This document shows positions 6,691-13,800 of a DNA stretch of 15,526 bases, piece after piece (the first letter of the stretch is position 1; every line of letters begins with the position of its first letter). Below the pieces are notes generated by a model. That model was not told where the DNA came from. It ran no database searches and saw only the letters and a program-made list of their open reading frames with translations. The translations under genes and the position numbers were made by a program. Source of the DNA: Nitrosotalea sp. (lineage in GTDB: Archaea; Thermoproteota; Nitrososphaeria; Nitrososphaerales; Nitrosopumilaceae); NCBI GenBank assembly GCA_023252335.1, contig JAJPEA010000032.1, positions 1 through 15,526 of the forward strand, read 5' to 3'.

Positions 6691-6966
6691 ATGGACAAAC
6701 AACTCGAAGAAAAACTAAATCAGAAAATAAGTGAGGTTGCAGACAAGTCTGATGAAATTTTAAAAGTTACACAATCATTGGACGAATTAAATTCTAATTC
6801 TAATTCATTTGGTTATGGAATTGTTATCGGAAGATTATACAATTCATTTTACTATCAATGCAGGAGAATACTAAAACGTAATCCGACAAATGAAGAATTT
6901 GAGGAATTTCTTGAAATTTTAAACAAGAAACAAAAAGAGATTCTCGATCTGTTAAAATCAGACTAG
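6691..6966 (+). CDS. Small helical protein of unknown function
   Basis: The product has 91 residues from ATG 6691 (MDKQLEEKLNQKISEVADKS). It is almost entirely helical and highly charged, with Lys and Glu. The central stretch FGYGIVIGRLYNSFYYQCRR resembles a conserved core, followed by NPTNEEFEEF and a final amphipathic helix. Coiled-coil or helical-hairpin formation is likely and there is no export signal. An upstream ATG at 6670 is in frame, but a TATA-like TTTTTTAA (6661-6668) is centred about 26 bases before 6691, matching the leaderless pattern elsewhere in this window. Its TAG stop shares four bases (CTAG, 6963-6966) with the stop of the convergent L10e gene. I think it is a conserved thaumarchaeal hypothetical, but I cannot name it. 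Confidence 0.72.
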   Translation: MDKQLEEKLNQKISEVADKSDEILKVTQSLDELNSNSNSFGYGIVIGRLYNSFYYQCRRILKRNPTNEEFEEFLEILNKKQKEILDLLKSD

Positions 6967-7466
6967 GCAGTTTTTAGTGGAATTACTTTGATTGTTGGAG
7001 TGCATGGTAATTTCACAGATGCACCATGAAGTGCTTTTCTTGCTGCATCTAGGTGTTCTTTTTTGACATGTGCTTCCATTATCACTTGACCAATCTCAAT
7101 ACGTGCTGCTAAACTTACAGCTTTGCCAAATGCGCCTCTCATTCCTTCTGATAATCTGTCTGCACCTGCAGTAGAAATCATCTTGTTCTCTCTTAGTAGA
7201 ATGTGTGGATATACTCTAAGTGTTGAATAATAGCCTGTTTCTCCGGTAACTGTTTCTATTGCCTTGTTTGCAGACAATCTAGCTGCCTCTATTGCCATGT
7301 GTCTTATCTGCATCTTTTGAGTAGAACAGAGTTGTACACAAAAATCATAATCACCATCTCTTTTTCCTCCGTAAAACTTTGCAATTTTTATCTGTGGTTT
7401 ACCCTTGATGTACTTCTTTCTTGTATATGGTTGGCCATTTCCAACGCGGTAGTTTGCTCCGTGCAT
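6963..7466 (-). CDS. rpl10e: 50S ribosomal protein L10e (uL16)
   Basis: The product has 167 residues, the usual archaeal length. It shows the L10e/uL16 landmarks: the basic N-terminus with GQPYTRKKYIKGKPQIKI, the core VQLCSTQKMQIRHMAIEAAR, the YYSTLRVYPHILLRENK segment, ADRLSEGMRGAFGKAV (the conserved loop near tRNA), and ALHGASVKLPCTPTIKV at the C-terminus. It sits in the large subunit close to the A-site tRNA and the peptidyl transferase region. The gene stands alone and is divergent from the splicing endonuclease across 87 bases. A minus-strand TATA (TTAAAATATAG, about 7493-7505) lies at a spacing suited to a leaderless or short-leader mRNA. Its stop overlaps the convergent stop. Confidence 0.97.
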   Translation of the reverse strand: MHGANYRVGNGQPYTRKKYIKGKPQIKIAKFYGGKRDGDYDFCVQLCSTQKMQIRHMAIEAARLSANKAIETVTGETGYYSTLRVYPHILLRENKMISTAGADRLSEGMRGAFGKAVSLAARIEIGQVIMEAHVKKEHLDAARKALHGASVKLPCTPTIKVIPLKTA

Positions 7467-7522
7467 AATAACACTTTTTTCTGTTTATTGAGGCCCTATA
7501 TTTTAACCGTGTGAGGGTGATC

Positions 7523-7530
7523 TATTATAT
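7523..7530 (+). promoter_or_regulatory. TATA box of endA
   Basis: TATTATAT is centred about 27 bases before the ATG at 7554 in the divergent spacer with L10e. The spacing implies a leaderless transcript. Confidence 0.5.
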
Positions 7531-7553
7531 TGCTAAATACTTCATGACTCTTA

Positions 7554-8114
7554 ATGTCTGAATTAGAGTCCAAAGTAGAAGGATTGCTGGTAAAAGATCA
7601 CGTCCTTGTATCTAACAAAGAGATGCAGCATAACTTGGAGCTAAAAGGCTTTGGGGAAATGATGAAAAAGAAATTCTTTTTGAAGCCGTTTGAATCTTTA
7701 TACTTGCTTTATGTTGACAAGCTCAAACTCATGCGAGGAAAATTTGCAATGGATTTTGATTCTATGATGACTGAATGTATGAAAAATGACCCTGATTCAT
7801 TTACTAAATTTCTCATATATAGAGATCTGAGGACCAAGGGGTATGTTGCAAAAGATGGATTTGGATTTGGTTCTGACTTTAGAGTCTATGAGAGAGGACA
7901 ATTTGGAGAAAAAGGTGCAAAATATGTTGTATTTGGGATGACTGAGGGTAGAAGAGAGAAAATAGGTATATTGCAAAAACAAATTGAAGACATAACCACC
8001 ATGGGAAAAGAGCCCGTACTTGCAGTAATTGAACGACGAGGAGAAGTGATTTATTACAAAGTCTCTAAAATCCAGTTCTATCAAAACAAAGATCAACCGG
8101 ATTTTTCACTATAG
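7554..8114 (+). CDS. endA: tRNA-splicing (tRNA-intron) endonuclease
   Basis: The product has 186 residues, the length of a single-unit archaeal EndA. It has an N-terminal alpha/beta domain (about 8-75) and a C-terminal nuclease domain (about 80-175). It cleaves bulge-helix-bulge introns in pre-tRNA and rRNA. The region FLIYRDLRTKGYVAKDGFGFG leads to the catalytic Tyr112 (FRVYERG), and Lys169 (VIYYKV) is in place. The general-acid histidine, expected about ten residues after the tyrosine just before the AKYVV strand, is missing. The sequence reads GEKGAKYVV, with Gly at 121. It may therefore depend on a second subunit, as crenarchaeal and thaumarchaeal alpha/beta enzymes do, or use another residue. 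The gene has its own TATA box. Confidence 0.92.
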   Translation: MSELESKVEGLLVKDHVLVSNKEMQHNLELKGFGEMMKKKFFLKPFESLYLLYVDKLKLMRGKFAMDFDSMMTECMKNDPDSFTKFLIYRDLRTKGYVAKDGFGFGSDFRVYERGQFGEKGAKYVVFGMTEGRREKIGILQKQIEDITTMGKEPVLAVIERRGEVIYYKVSKIQFYQNKDQPDFSL

Positions 8115-8117
8115 CAT

Positions 8118-8125
8118 CTTAAATA
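8118..8125 (+). promoter_or_regulatory. TATA box of the 54-residue CxxC gene
   Basis: CTTAAATA is centred about 27 bases before GTG 8148, just after the endA stop. It gives this very short gene its own promoter. Confidence 0.45.
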
Positions 8126-8147
8126 CGATAAAACCATTTTTCGTACT

Positions 8148-8312
8148 GTGGAGTTTAAAGAGATTTACTGCTTTAATTGTAAAAAAAGTCTGGGCAGGTA
8201 TAATGAAAAATACTTTACAGATCAAAAGATGGGCGAAATAATCAAAGCAAATCATGCTTCACATGTTTACGAAGGACATGAAATTGTAGTCAAAAGAATC
8301 ACCGTTAATTGA
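8148..8312 (+). CDS. 54-residue CxxC protein
   Basis: A short frame from GTG 8148 to TGA 8310-8312 encodes 54 residues. It opens with VEFKEIYCFNCKKSLGRYN, where the CFNC pair resembles half of a zinc knuckle. Two histidines and a third (NHASHVYEGHEI) follow about 30 residues later and could complete a zinc site. The protein ends in a basic strand (IVVKRITVN). A TATA box at the exact leaderless distance and protein-like composition support a real gene. It lies 33 bases after endA but has its own promoter. A nucleic-acid or protein-binding role is only a guess. Confidence 0.62.
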   Translation: MEFKEIYCFNCKKSLGRYNEKYFTDQKMGEIIKANHASHVYEGHEIVVKRITVN

Positions 8313-8399
8313 TCTTTACAAATGGCATTTAATAGAGGAATAAGTTTACTGATTAATTGTAAGCAATTGTTTTATAGTCATGTCAGTTTTCTCAAACTG

Positions 8400-8837
8400 A
8401 TGAAGACTGTATCATTTCTATTTGGTTCTGTTCTACTAGGCTCTGTTTTCATGTTTGGATTTGGACACTCTGCAATGGCAATGACTAGTGGCATTACATT
8501 GACTCCTCCAGTCTTGGTGGATACATCTGGCCAACAAATTTCTAGTTTTAAGGTTGGCCAAGAGATCGGTGTCGCATCTACTCTTGCAAATCATGGTACA
8601 TCTGATGAGAAACTCACCTATTTGGTTCAAGTCATGGATAGTAAAGGAGGTACTGATTTTCTACAAGGATCATCGCTTCTTGGTAATGGTCTTCCTAGTA
8701 ACCAAACCATTACCGAGTCTCAAGTATGGATTCCAAAAACTGCTGGACAATACACTGTTGAGGTATTTGTCTGGAGCAGCTTGACCTCTGCAGTTCCATT
8801 GACTGATGTATTGCATACCACAGTCAATGTAGAATAG
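8400..8837 (+). CDS. Secreted beta-sandwich-like protein
   Basis: The product has 145 residues from ATG 8400. It begins with a signal peptide (MKTVSFLFGSVLLGSVFMFG, then HSAMA; cleavage near residue 27). The mature region has the rhythm of an immunoglobulin-like or CARDB-like adhesion domain: FKVGQEIGVASTLANHG, EKLTYLVQVMDSKG, and AGQYTVEVFVWSSL as successive strands. There are no cysteines. It is probably a surface or S-layer-associated protein, but no family is recognised. The frame extends upstream to ATG 8322, but TTTTATAG at 8370-8377 lies 26 bases before 8400 and the signal peptide starts exactly there. It is a single gene in a group of three exported or membrane proteins (8400-10649). 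Confidence 0.68.
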   Translation: MKTVSFLFGSVLLGSVFMFGFGHSAMAMTSGITLTPPVLVDTSGQQISSFKVGQEIGVASTLANHGTSDEKLTYLVQVMDSKGGTDFLQGSSLLGNGLPSNQTITESQVWIPKTAGQYTVEVFVWSSLTSAVPLTDVLHTTVNVE

Positions 8838-8937
8838 ATCTGCACAACCCCTGCATATTTTGAATTTAAATCTTAAGTAGAAATTCATAGGACAAGTTCT
8901 TCTTATTACTTAATTATGATAGAAATTTTGGATCTTT

Positions 8938-9549
8938 ATGCCTGATGAATCATGTAGAACCTGTGGTGGGGAACTTGCAAACCATATCTTGTGTTCTACT
9001 TGTAGAAAATCTACTCAAAAGAAATGCAAAACATGTAGCCATGTTACTTTGCTGCAACCTCATCAATACTGCATAAAGAATTCACATTTACACCAAAGAC
9101 CATTACTTGTTCATACTGTCTCAAGGAAAACTTTCTTGTCCAAGAATTATCTTCATCTCTCTTTTGTTGCAGTTGCAGTAGTTGGATTTCTCATTCTAGG
9201 GTTGGCTTCCACATCTGATAATGGTATTTCTCCAAGTGTGATGCCTGATGATGCTCAAGCTACCAATTCTAGTGTAATTGTCAATACTTTACCTAGTCTT
9301 CCAGCAGAATATGGAAAATCATATAATAACTGTCTTGCATATGGGAGTGGCGAGTCGATAACTGTGACTTGTCCCACTACTGACGGGCTTGTATACAAGG
9401 GAATATTGAATATGCCACAAGATCTGAAAAAAGATTTTGCCGATTCTGTATTCTCAATTCGTGGGGTCTCTGTCATGGAAAATTCTGATGGTTCTGTACT
9501 TTTGCAGTATCAAATGCAAAAATATGTGACACATTACTTTGGAAATTAG
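8938..9549 (+). CDS. Zinc-ribbon membrane protein with extracellular domain
   Basis: The product has 203 residues. The N-terminal 45 residues hold three CxxC pairs (C6/C9, C19/C22, C30/C33) plus C45, consistent with one or two small zinc ribbons in the cytoplasm. A membrane helix follows at about 73-91 (LHLSFVAVAVVGFLILGLAS). The outer part has a flexible Ser/Asn-rich linker (92-115) and a compact domain with two cysteines (YNNCLAYGS, TVTCPTTDG) and a C-terminal beta segment (VSVMENSDGSVLLQYQMQK). Zinc-ribbon plus membrane-helix proteins are common in archaea and often have unknown roles. A TATA-like CTTAATTA (8909-8916) lies 25 bases before the ATG. I do not recognise the outer domain. Confidence 0.72.
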   Translation: MPDESCRTCGGELANHILCSTCRKSTQKKCKTCSHVTLLQPHQYCIKNSHLHQRPLLVHTVSRKTFLSKNYLHLSFVAVAVVGFLILGLASTSDNGISPSVMPDDAQATNSSVIVNTLPSLPAEYGKSYNNCLAYGSGESITVTCPTTDGLVYKGILNMPQDLKKDFADSVFSIRGVSVMENSDGSVLLQYQMQKYVTHYFGN

Positions 9550-9863
9550 GAAGCGCGATTTTAAGCCTACAAGGTCTTGGACCATCCAAAAAATTATTTA
9601 CCTTGTCAAGCTGTCCCTCTTGCTTGTTCTGCTTTATGTTTATTTTCCATTTTGTCATGCTGTACGATATAGTTAGACAAAATTAAAAAACGGGAATTGT
9701 AGTGAAGCCCCAATGCGGTTGCAATGCTGTGTGGTTGACTGGGAAACGTTAGGAAATTTTTCTGAATTGATCTTAAGTGTGATGAATTACTAAAATCAAG
9801 CCTAACTATAATGTAGTACAATCACAGCATAGTCACATAAGCATACTAAAGATTAGAAACTCA
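9550..9863. other. Intergenic region before the two-repeat secreted gene
   Basis: No gene or known RNA is convincingly seen in these 314 bases. The right part has a TATA-like AACTATAATG (9804-9813), which would give a leader of about 30 bases to the gene at 9864. A small GGTC/GACC hairpin (about 9579-9589) and AT-rich runs follow the upstream stop. A stand-alone ncRNA between 9670 and 9780 cannot be excluded. Confidence 0.4.
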
Positions 9864-10649
9864 ATGACAACAATTCTGACAAGAATTAACAAAAAGCACC
9901 TAGCTGCATCTCTGCTTGCAATTGTAGTTGTAGGATACTCTACAGTACCTGCATTTGCAATGCAAACAATCACCACTGATGCACAAGAACCAGTAACAAT
10001 ACAGGTGGCAGCAACTGCCACAGGCTGTAGCAACAATCCTGGACCATTCATAACCCTTGACGGTACTCTTGGACTGAATCCTGTATCTGCCCAGTTTACC
10101 TTCCAAAATAATGACAAGGGAACACACACATACACTTCCACTGCAACTGCAACAGCAGTAGCACAAGGAAGCACCATCACCATACCTAAACAACCAGTAC
10201 AGGGAGGTGTTGGCGGCAATCCGTACATCTTCATCCAGTATATGGATGGCAATGGCAACCCCTTGACAGCACCAGTCTTTATCGGAAGATGTGTGCAAGG
10301 TAACATGAACGGTTTTGCAACAGCATCGATACCTGTAACACTTGCTGCAAACATATCTGCACTAAGCTGTGACAACACCGGATCTGATATTGACTTTGCA
10401 GGAACAATGACAACTAACACTGCAATTGTGGCCAATGTGATCTTCACCAACAATGCAGATGGAACACACACAAATGATCAGGTTATGAGTGCCCAGCTAT
10501 TGCCAGCAGGAGTATCAATCGAGTTTCCAAAACAGCCCTCCCTTGGAGGAGTTGGTGGAAATCCATACGTATACCTGCAGTGGCTTGATGCAAACGGTAC
10601 ACCAATTGGTAGCTCAGACTTGCTAGGACGCTGCGTACAGAACTTCTAA
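9864..10649 (+). CDS. Secreted protein of two tandem Cys-bracketed repeats
   Basis: The product has 261 residues with a signal peptide (hydrophobic core about 12-30, cleavage after PAFA near residue 32). The mature protein is two copies of a module of about 100 residues, roughly 44-145 and 157-260. Each module begins near a cysteine (C55, C169) and ends GRCVQ (C143, C257). The spacing is exactly 88 residues in both, so each probably closes with its own disulfide. The C-terminal halves are the most alike: KQPVQGGVGGNPYIFIQYMD against KQPSLGGVGGNPYVYLQWLD. Thr/Ala-rich strands suggest beta-sandwich folds and a surface role. The family is unknown to me. A T-rich terminator follows directly, so it is probably transcribed separately from the NRPS. 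Confidence 0.7.
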   Translation: MTTILTRINKKHLAASLLAIVVVGYSTVPAFAMQTITTDAQEPVTIQVAATATGCSNNPGPFITLDGTLGLNPVSAQFTFQNNDKGTHTYTSTATATAVAQGSTITIPKQPVQGGVGGNPYIFIQYMDGNGNPLTAPVFIGRCVQGNMNGFATASIPVTLAANISALSCDNTGSDIDFAGTMTTNTAIVANVIFTNNADGTHTNDQVMSAQLLPAGVSIEFPKQPSLGGVGGNPYVYLQWLDANGTPIGSSDLLGRCVQNF

Positions 10650-10656
10650 CAACAAC

Positions 10657-10683
10657 CCCTTTTCTTTTTTTTCATTTTTTTTA
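10657..10683 (+). terminator. T-rich transcription terminator
   Basis: Three T-runs (CCCCTTTTCTTTTTTTTC and then another T8) follow eight bases after the stop of the two-repeat gene. Poly-T without a strong hairpin is the usual intrinsic terminator in archaea. Confidence 0.6.
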
Positions 10684-10709
10684 TCAAGACTTCAAACGTT
10701 TAATGTTTC

Positions 10710-10723
10710 ATTATGCGCATAAT
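10710..10723. promoter_or_regulatory. 14-bp perfect palindrome upstream of the NRPS
   Basis: ATTATGCGCATAAT is a perfect palindrome in an otherwise AT-rich spacer, 130 bases before the NRPS start. It could be the operator of a dimeric regulator, but it lies well upstream of the TATA box and no direct evidence ties it to the gene. Confidence 0.35.
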
Positions 10724-10810
10724 AAAAAAACTATTCAATCTTCATACACTACATAATGTTTTTAGATAAAAATGATAATGAACATTTCATAATTAGAAAG
10801 ACGCACAACT

Positions 10811-10820
10811 ATTAATTATT
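10811..10820 (+). promoter_or_regulatory. TATA box of the NRPS-PPTase unit
   Basis: ATTAATTATT is centred about 25 bases before ATG 10840. It supports that start over the in-frame TTG at 10828 and implies a leaderless transcript. Confidence 0.45.
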
Positions 10821-10839
10821 TTCAAGTTTGTTGATTCTG

Positions 10840-13800
10840 ATGGATACGGAAAGTAAACCACTTTCTCATACAAGTCAACTTTTTGGTAACACAATTTATC
10901 CAGTAAACGAGATTCCCAAACTAGAGTATGAAACTTTGCACCAAATCTTCGAGTCGCAGGCCGACTTGCATCCAGATTCCACCGCAGTTATCTTTGAACA
11001 AAAAAAGATAACATATGGTGAACTTGAGGCGCAAGCAAATCGTCTTGCAAATTATTTCTACACAAAAGGAGTGCGAAGAGGATCACTTGTAGCAATTCTT
11101 CTTCACAGGTCTATTGATGCTTATGTTGCAATACTTGCAACACTAAAAGCTGGAGCAGCATACGTACCGCTTGATCCTGAATATCCTCCTGACCGCATCG
11201 CATACATTTTCAAAAATTCTTGCAGCAATGTTCTTGTAACTGATTCAAACCTTGCGATGCGGCACGCAACCTTTTGCGGTGCAGTCATAAGAATTGATGC
11301 TGACTGGAAAGCAATAAACTCTCAAAGTGTCAGCCGTCCAAATAAAAAAAGCATAGGTGTGGGACCGGATGACATTTGTTATGTGATATACACCTCGGGT
11401 TCAACAGGAAAGCCAAAGGGCGTCCAGATAGAGCATCGGAGTGCATGCAACCTGGTTCTCTCGGAGCGAGGGATATACCAAGTCCGGCAGGAAGACAGGG
11501 TTTGCCAAGCAGCCTCGCTCTCATTTGATCTCTCAGTCGAGGAGATCTGGCTTGCATTTCATAGTGGAGCCACACTTGTTGCTGCAAGACACGGAATTGC
11601 AAACATGGGTCCTGATTTTTCACACTTTCTTTCAGAAAACAAGATAACCGTGCTTTCGTGTGTGCCAACATTACTTGCCATGTTGGAAGGTGAACTACCT
11701 CATTTACGACTTGTCATACTTGGCGGTGAAGTGTGTCCGTCATGGCTGGCGGAACGGTGGACAAGGACAGGAAGAAGATTACTAAACACATACGGTCCTA
11801 CCGAGACAACTGTCATAGCTACCTGTACTGAGATTGTACCGGGAAAACCAATTACGATTGGAAAAGTAATTCCAAATTATAGAGCATATGTTCTTGATGA
11901 TGCGCTCCATCCTGTGCCCACAGGTACGGTTGGTCAGATATGCATCGGGGGAATAGGAGTTGCACGTGGATATATTGGACTTGAAAAGGAAACACAAGCT
12001 CGGTTTATACACGATCCATTTGTTGCCCCAAACGATCTGTATGCACGAATGTACCTTACAGGTGACTTGGGACGTTTTGACGATGACGGCAACCTAGAGT
12101 TTTCTGGACGTGCAGACTCGCAGGTAAAACTGCGAGGTTTCCGTATCGAACTTGCAGAGATAGAATCCGTCTTGATGCAACTGGATAATGTCAAAGCTGC
12201 CGCCTGTACCGTACGAGAAGATGTCCCTGGAATACAACAGTTAGTAGGATATGTTGTTACACGAGATAACGTCAAGATCTATGCAGAAGATCTTCGGTTA
12301 CACCTAAAGGCAAAACTGCCATCTTTTATGATTCCATCGATTATCGAAACTATCGACAGCCTACCACTTCTCACAAGCGGTAAACTTGATAGAAACTCTT
12401 TACCTCCTCCACAGCAGGGAATCACCAGCAAAATGCGACCTGTCAGGTCACCAAGAACTGCTACGGAGAAAAAAATTTTTCGGGTTTGGGAATCCCTTTT
12501 CAAACTACAATCAGTCTCAATTGATGATGATTTCTTTTTAGACCTTGGGGGGCATTCGCTTTTAGCAGCTAGCGCAGTTTCAGAGCTTAGAAAAGATCCG
12601 CAGTTTTCAAACATCTCCATAGTAGACCTTTATGAACATCCAACCATTGAGGCAATTGCTCCAATCTTTGATGAACATTTGACTTCAAGACCTGTAAGCA
12701 AAAACAGATCTGAGACTATGCCAAAAAGAAAACACAGTACATCACTTTTGGCTGGCATCGTACAGGTAGTAAGCATGTATGCCATCTTTGGTTTTAGGGC
12801 AGTCGAGTGGGTAACACCGTATCTTGTCTTCTTCTTTCTTATTGCTAACCATTACCCAATGCTTACTGCAGTAACATGGACAGTCATAAGCTCGATAGCT
12901 GTCTTTCCACTTCTTCTTGGTTTTGCAATTTCAATAAAATGGATCCTTCTTGGGCAAATACGTCCTGGCATGCATCCATTGTGGGGAAGCTACTATCTGC
13001 GTTGGTGGTTTACTCAAAGCATAATCTCTTCTATTCCGTTGGATTACTTGACAGGAACACCACTGCTTCCGTTTGTATTTCGTCTCTTTGGTGCAAAAGT
13101 AGGTAGAGATGTACACATGGATTCTGCGCATCTTGCTGCATTTGATCTAATATCTATAGGCGATAACACCTCAATTGACAATGAGGCCTCAATACTGGGA
13201 TATGTGGTTGAGGACAAGATGTTGGTGCTTGGAAAAATAAAGATAGGTAGCAAGTGTTTCGTAGGAAATGATTGTGTTTTACATGAAGGCACAACTATGG
13301 AAGACAGATCTAGACTTGAAGACCTCTCGCTTCTGCCACGTGGCTCGACGATTCCAGAGGGTAAGACTTGGGCCGGTTCCCCTGCCAGGCCTGTCTCTGA
13401 TTCCAACTATGTTCAAACAACACCACCACAAAATGGCAGAAATTCTCATCGTCTTTTGGTTTCATTGCTTTATGGAGCCCTTGTGCTAGTCTCTCCAGTC
13501 ATATTGTTGGCTGCCATGATTCCAGGAGTTATTCTGCTTGCAAGCATACACCCGTTCAGCCAACCATTCCTTTACATTCCTGCCATACCACTTGCTGGTG
13601 CTTCTTTTGTCTTTCTAGTAGGTGTTGAGGTAATACTTCTTAAATGGCTCATAGTTGGGCGTGTACATCCAGGCACTTATCCGGTACATGGAATGTTTTA
13701 CATAAGAAATTGGTTTTCACATCATCTACTAGTTCTTGCCCTTGATCTCATAGCGCCATTACATGCAACACTTTACATAGTGCCATGGTATCGCGCGCTT

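Noticed and set aside
6532..9722. 12-bp match between the tRNA-Gly 3' end (6532-6543) and the spacer at 9711-9722, as a possible integration att site
   Set aside because: Several 12-base matches are expected by chance in a window of this size, the similarity does not extend, and no integrase lies between.
9760..9790. Possible C/D box guide RNA (CTGA and GTGATGA near each other)
   Set aside because: The boxes are in D'-C' order only, and no outer C and D boxes or terminal stem could be found.
9833..10471. Minus-strand open frame of 212 codons
   Set aside because: It is antisense to the two-repeat secreted protein; its Val/Cys-rich content mirrors the Thr/Ala/Asn codons of the real gene.
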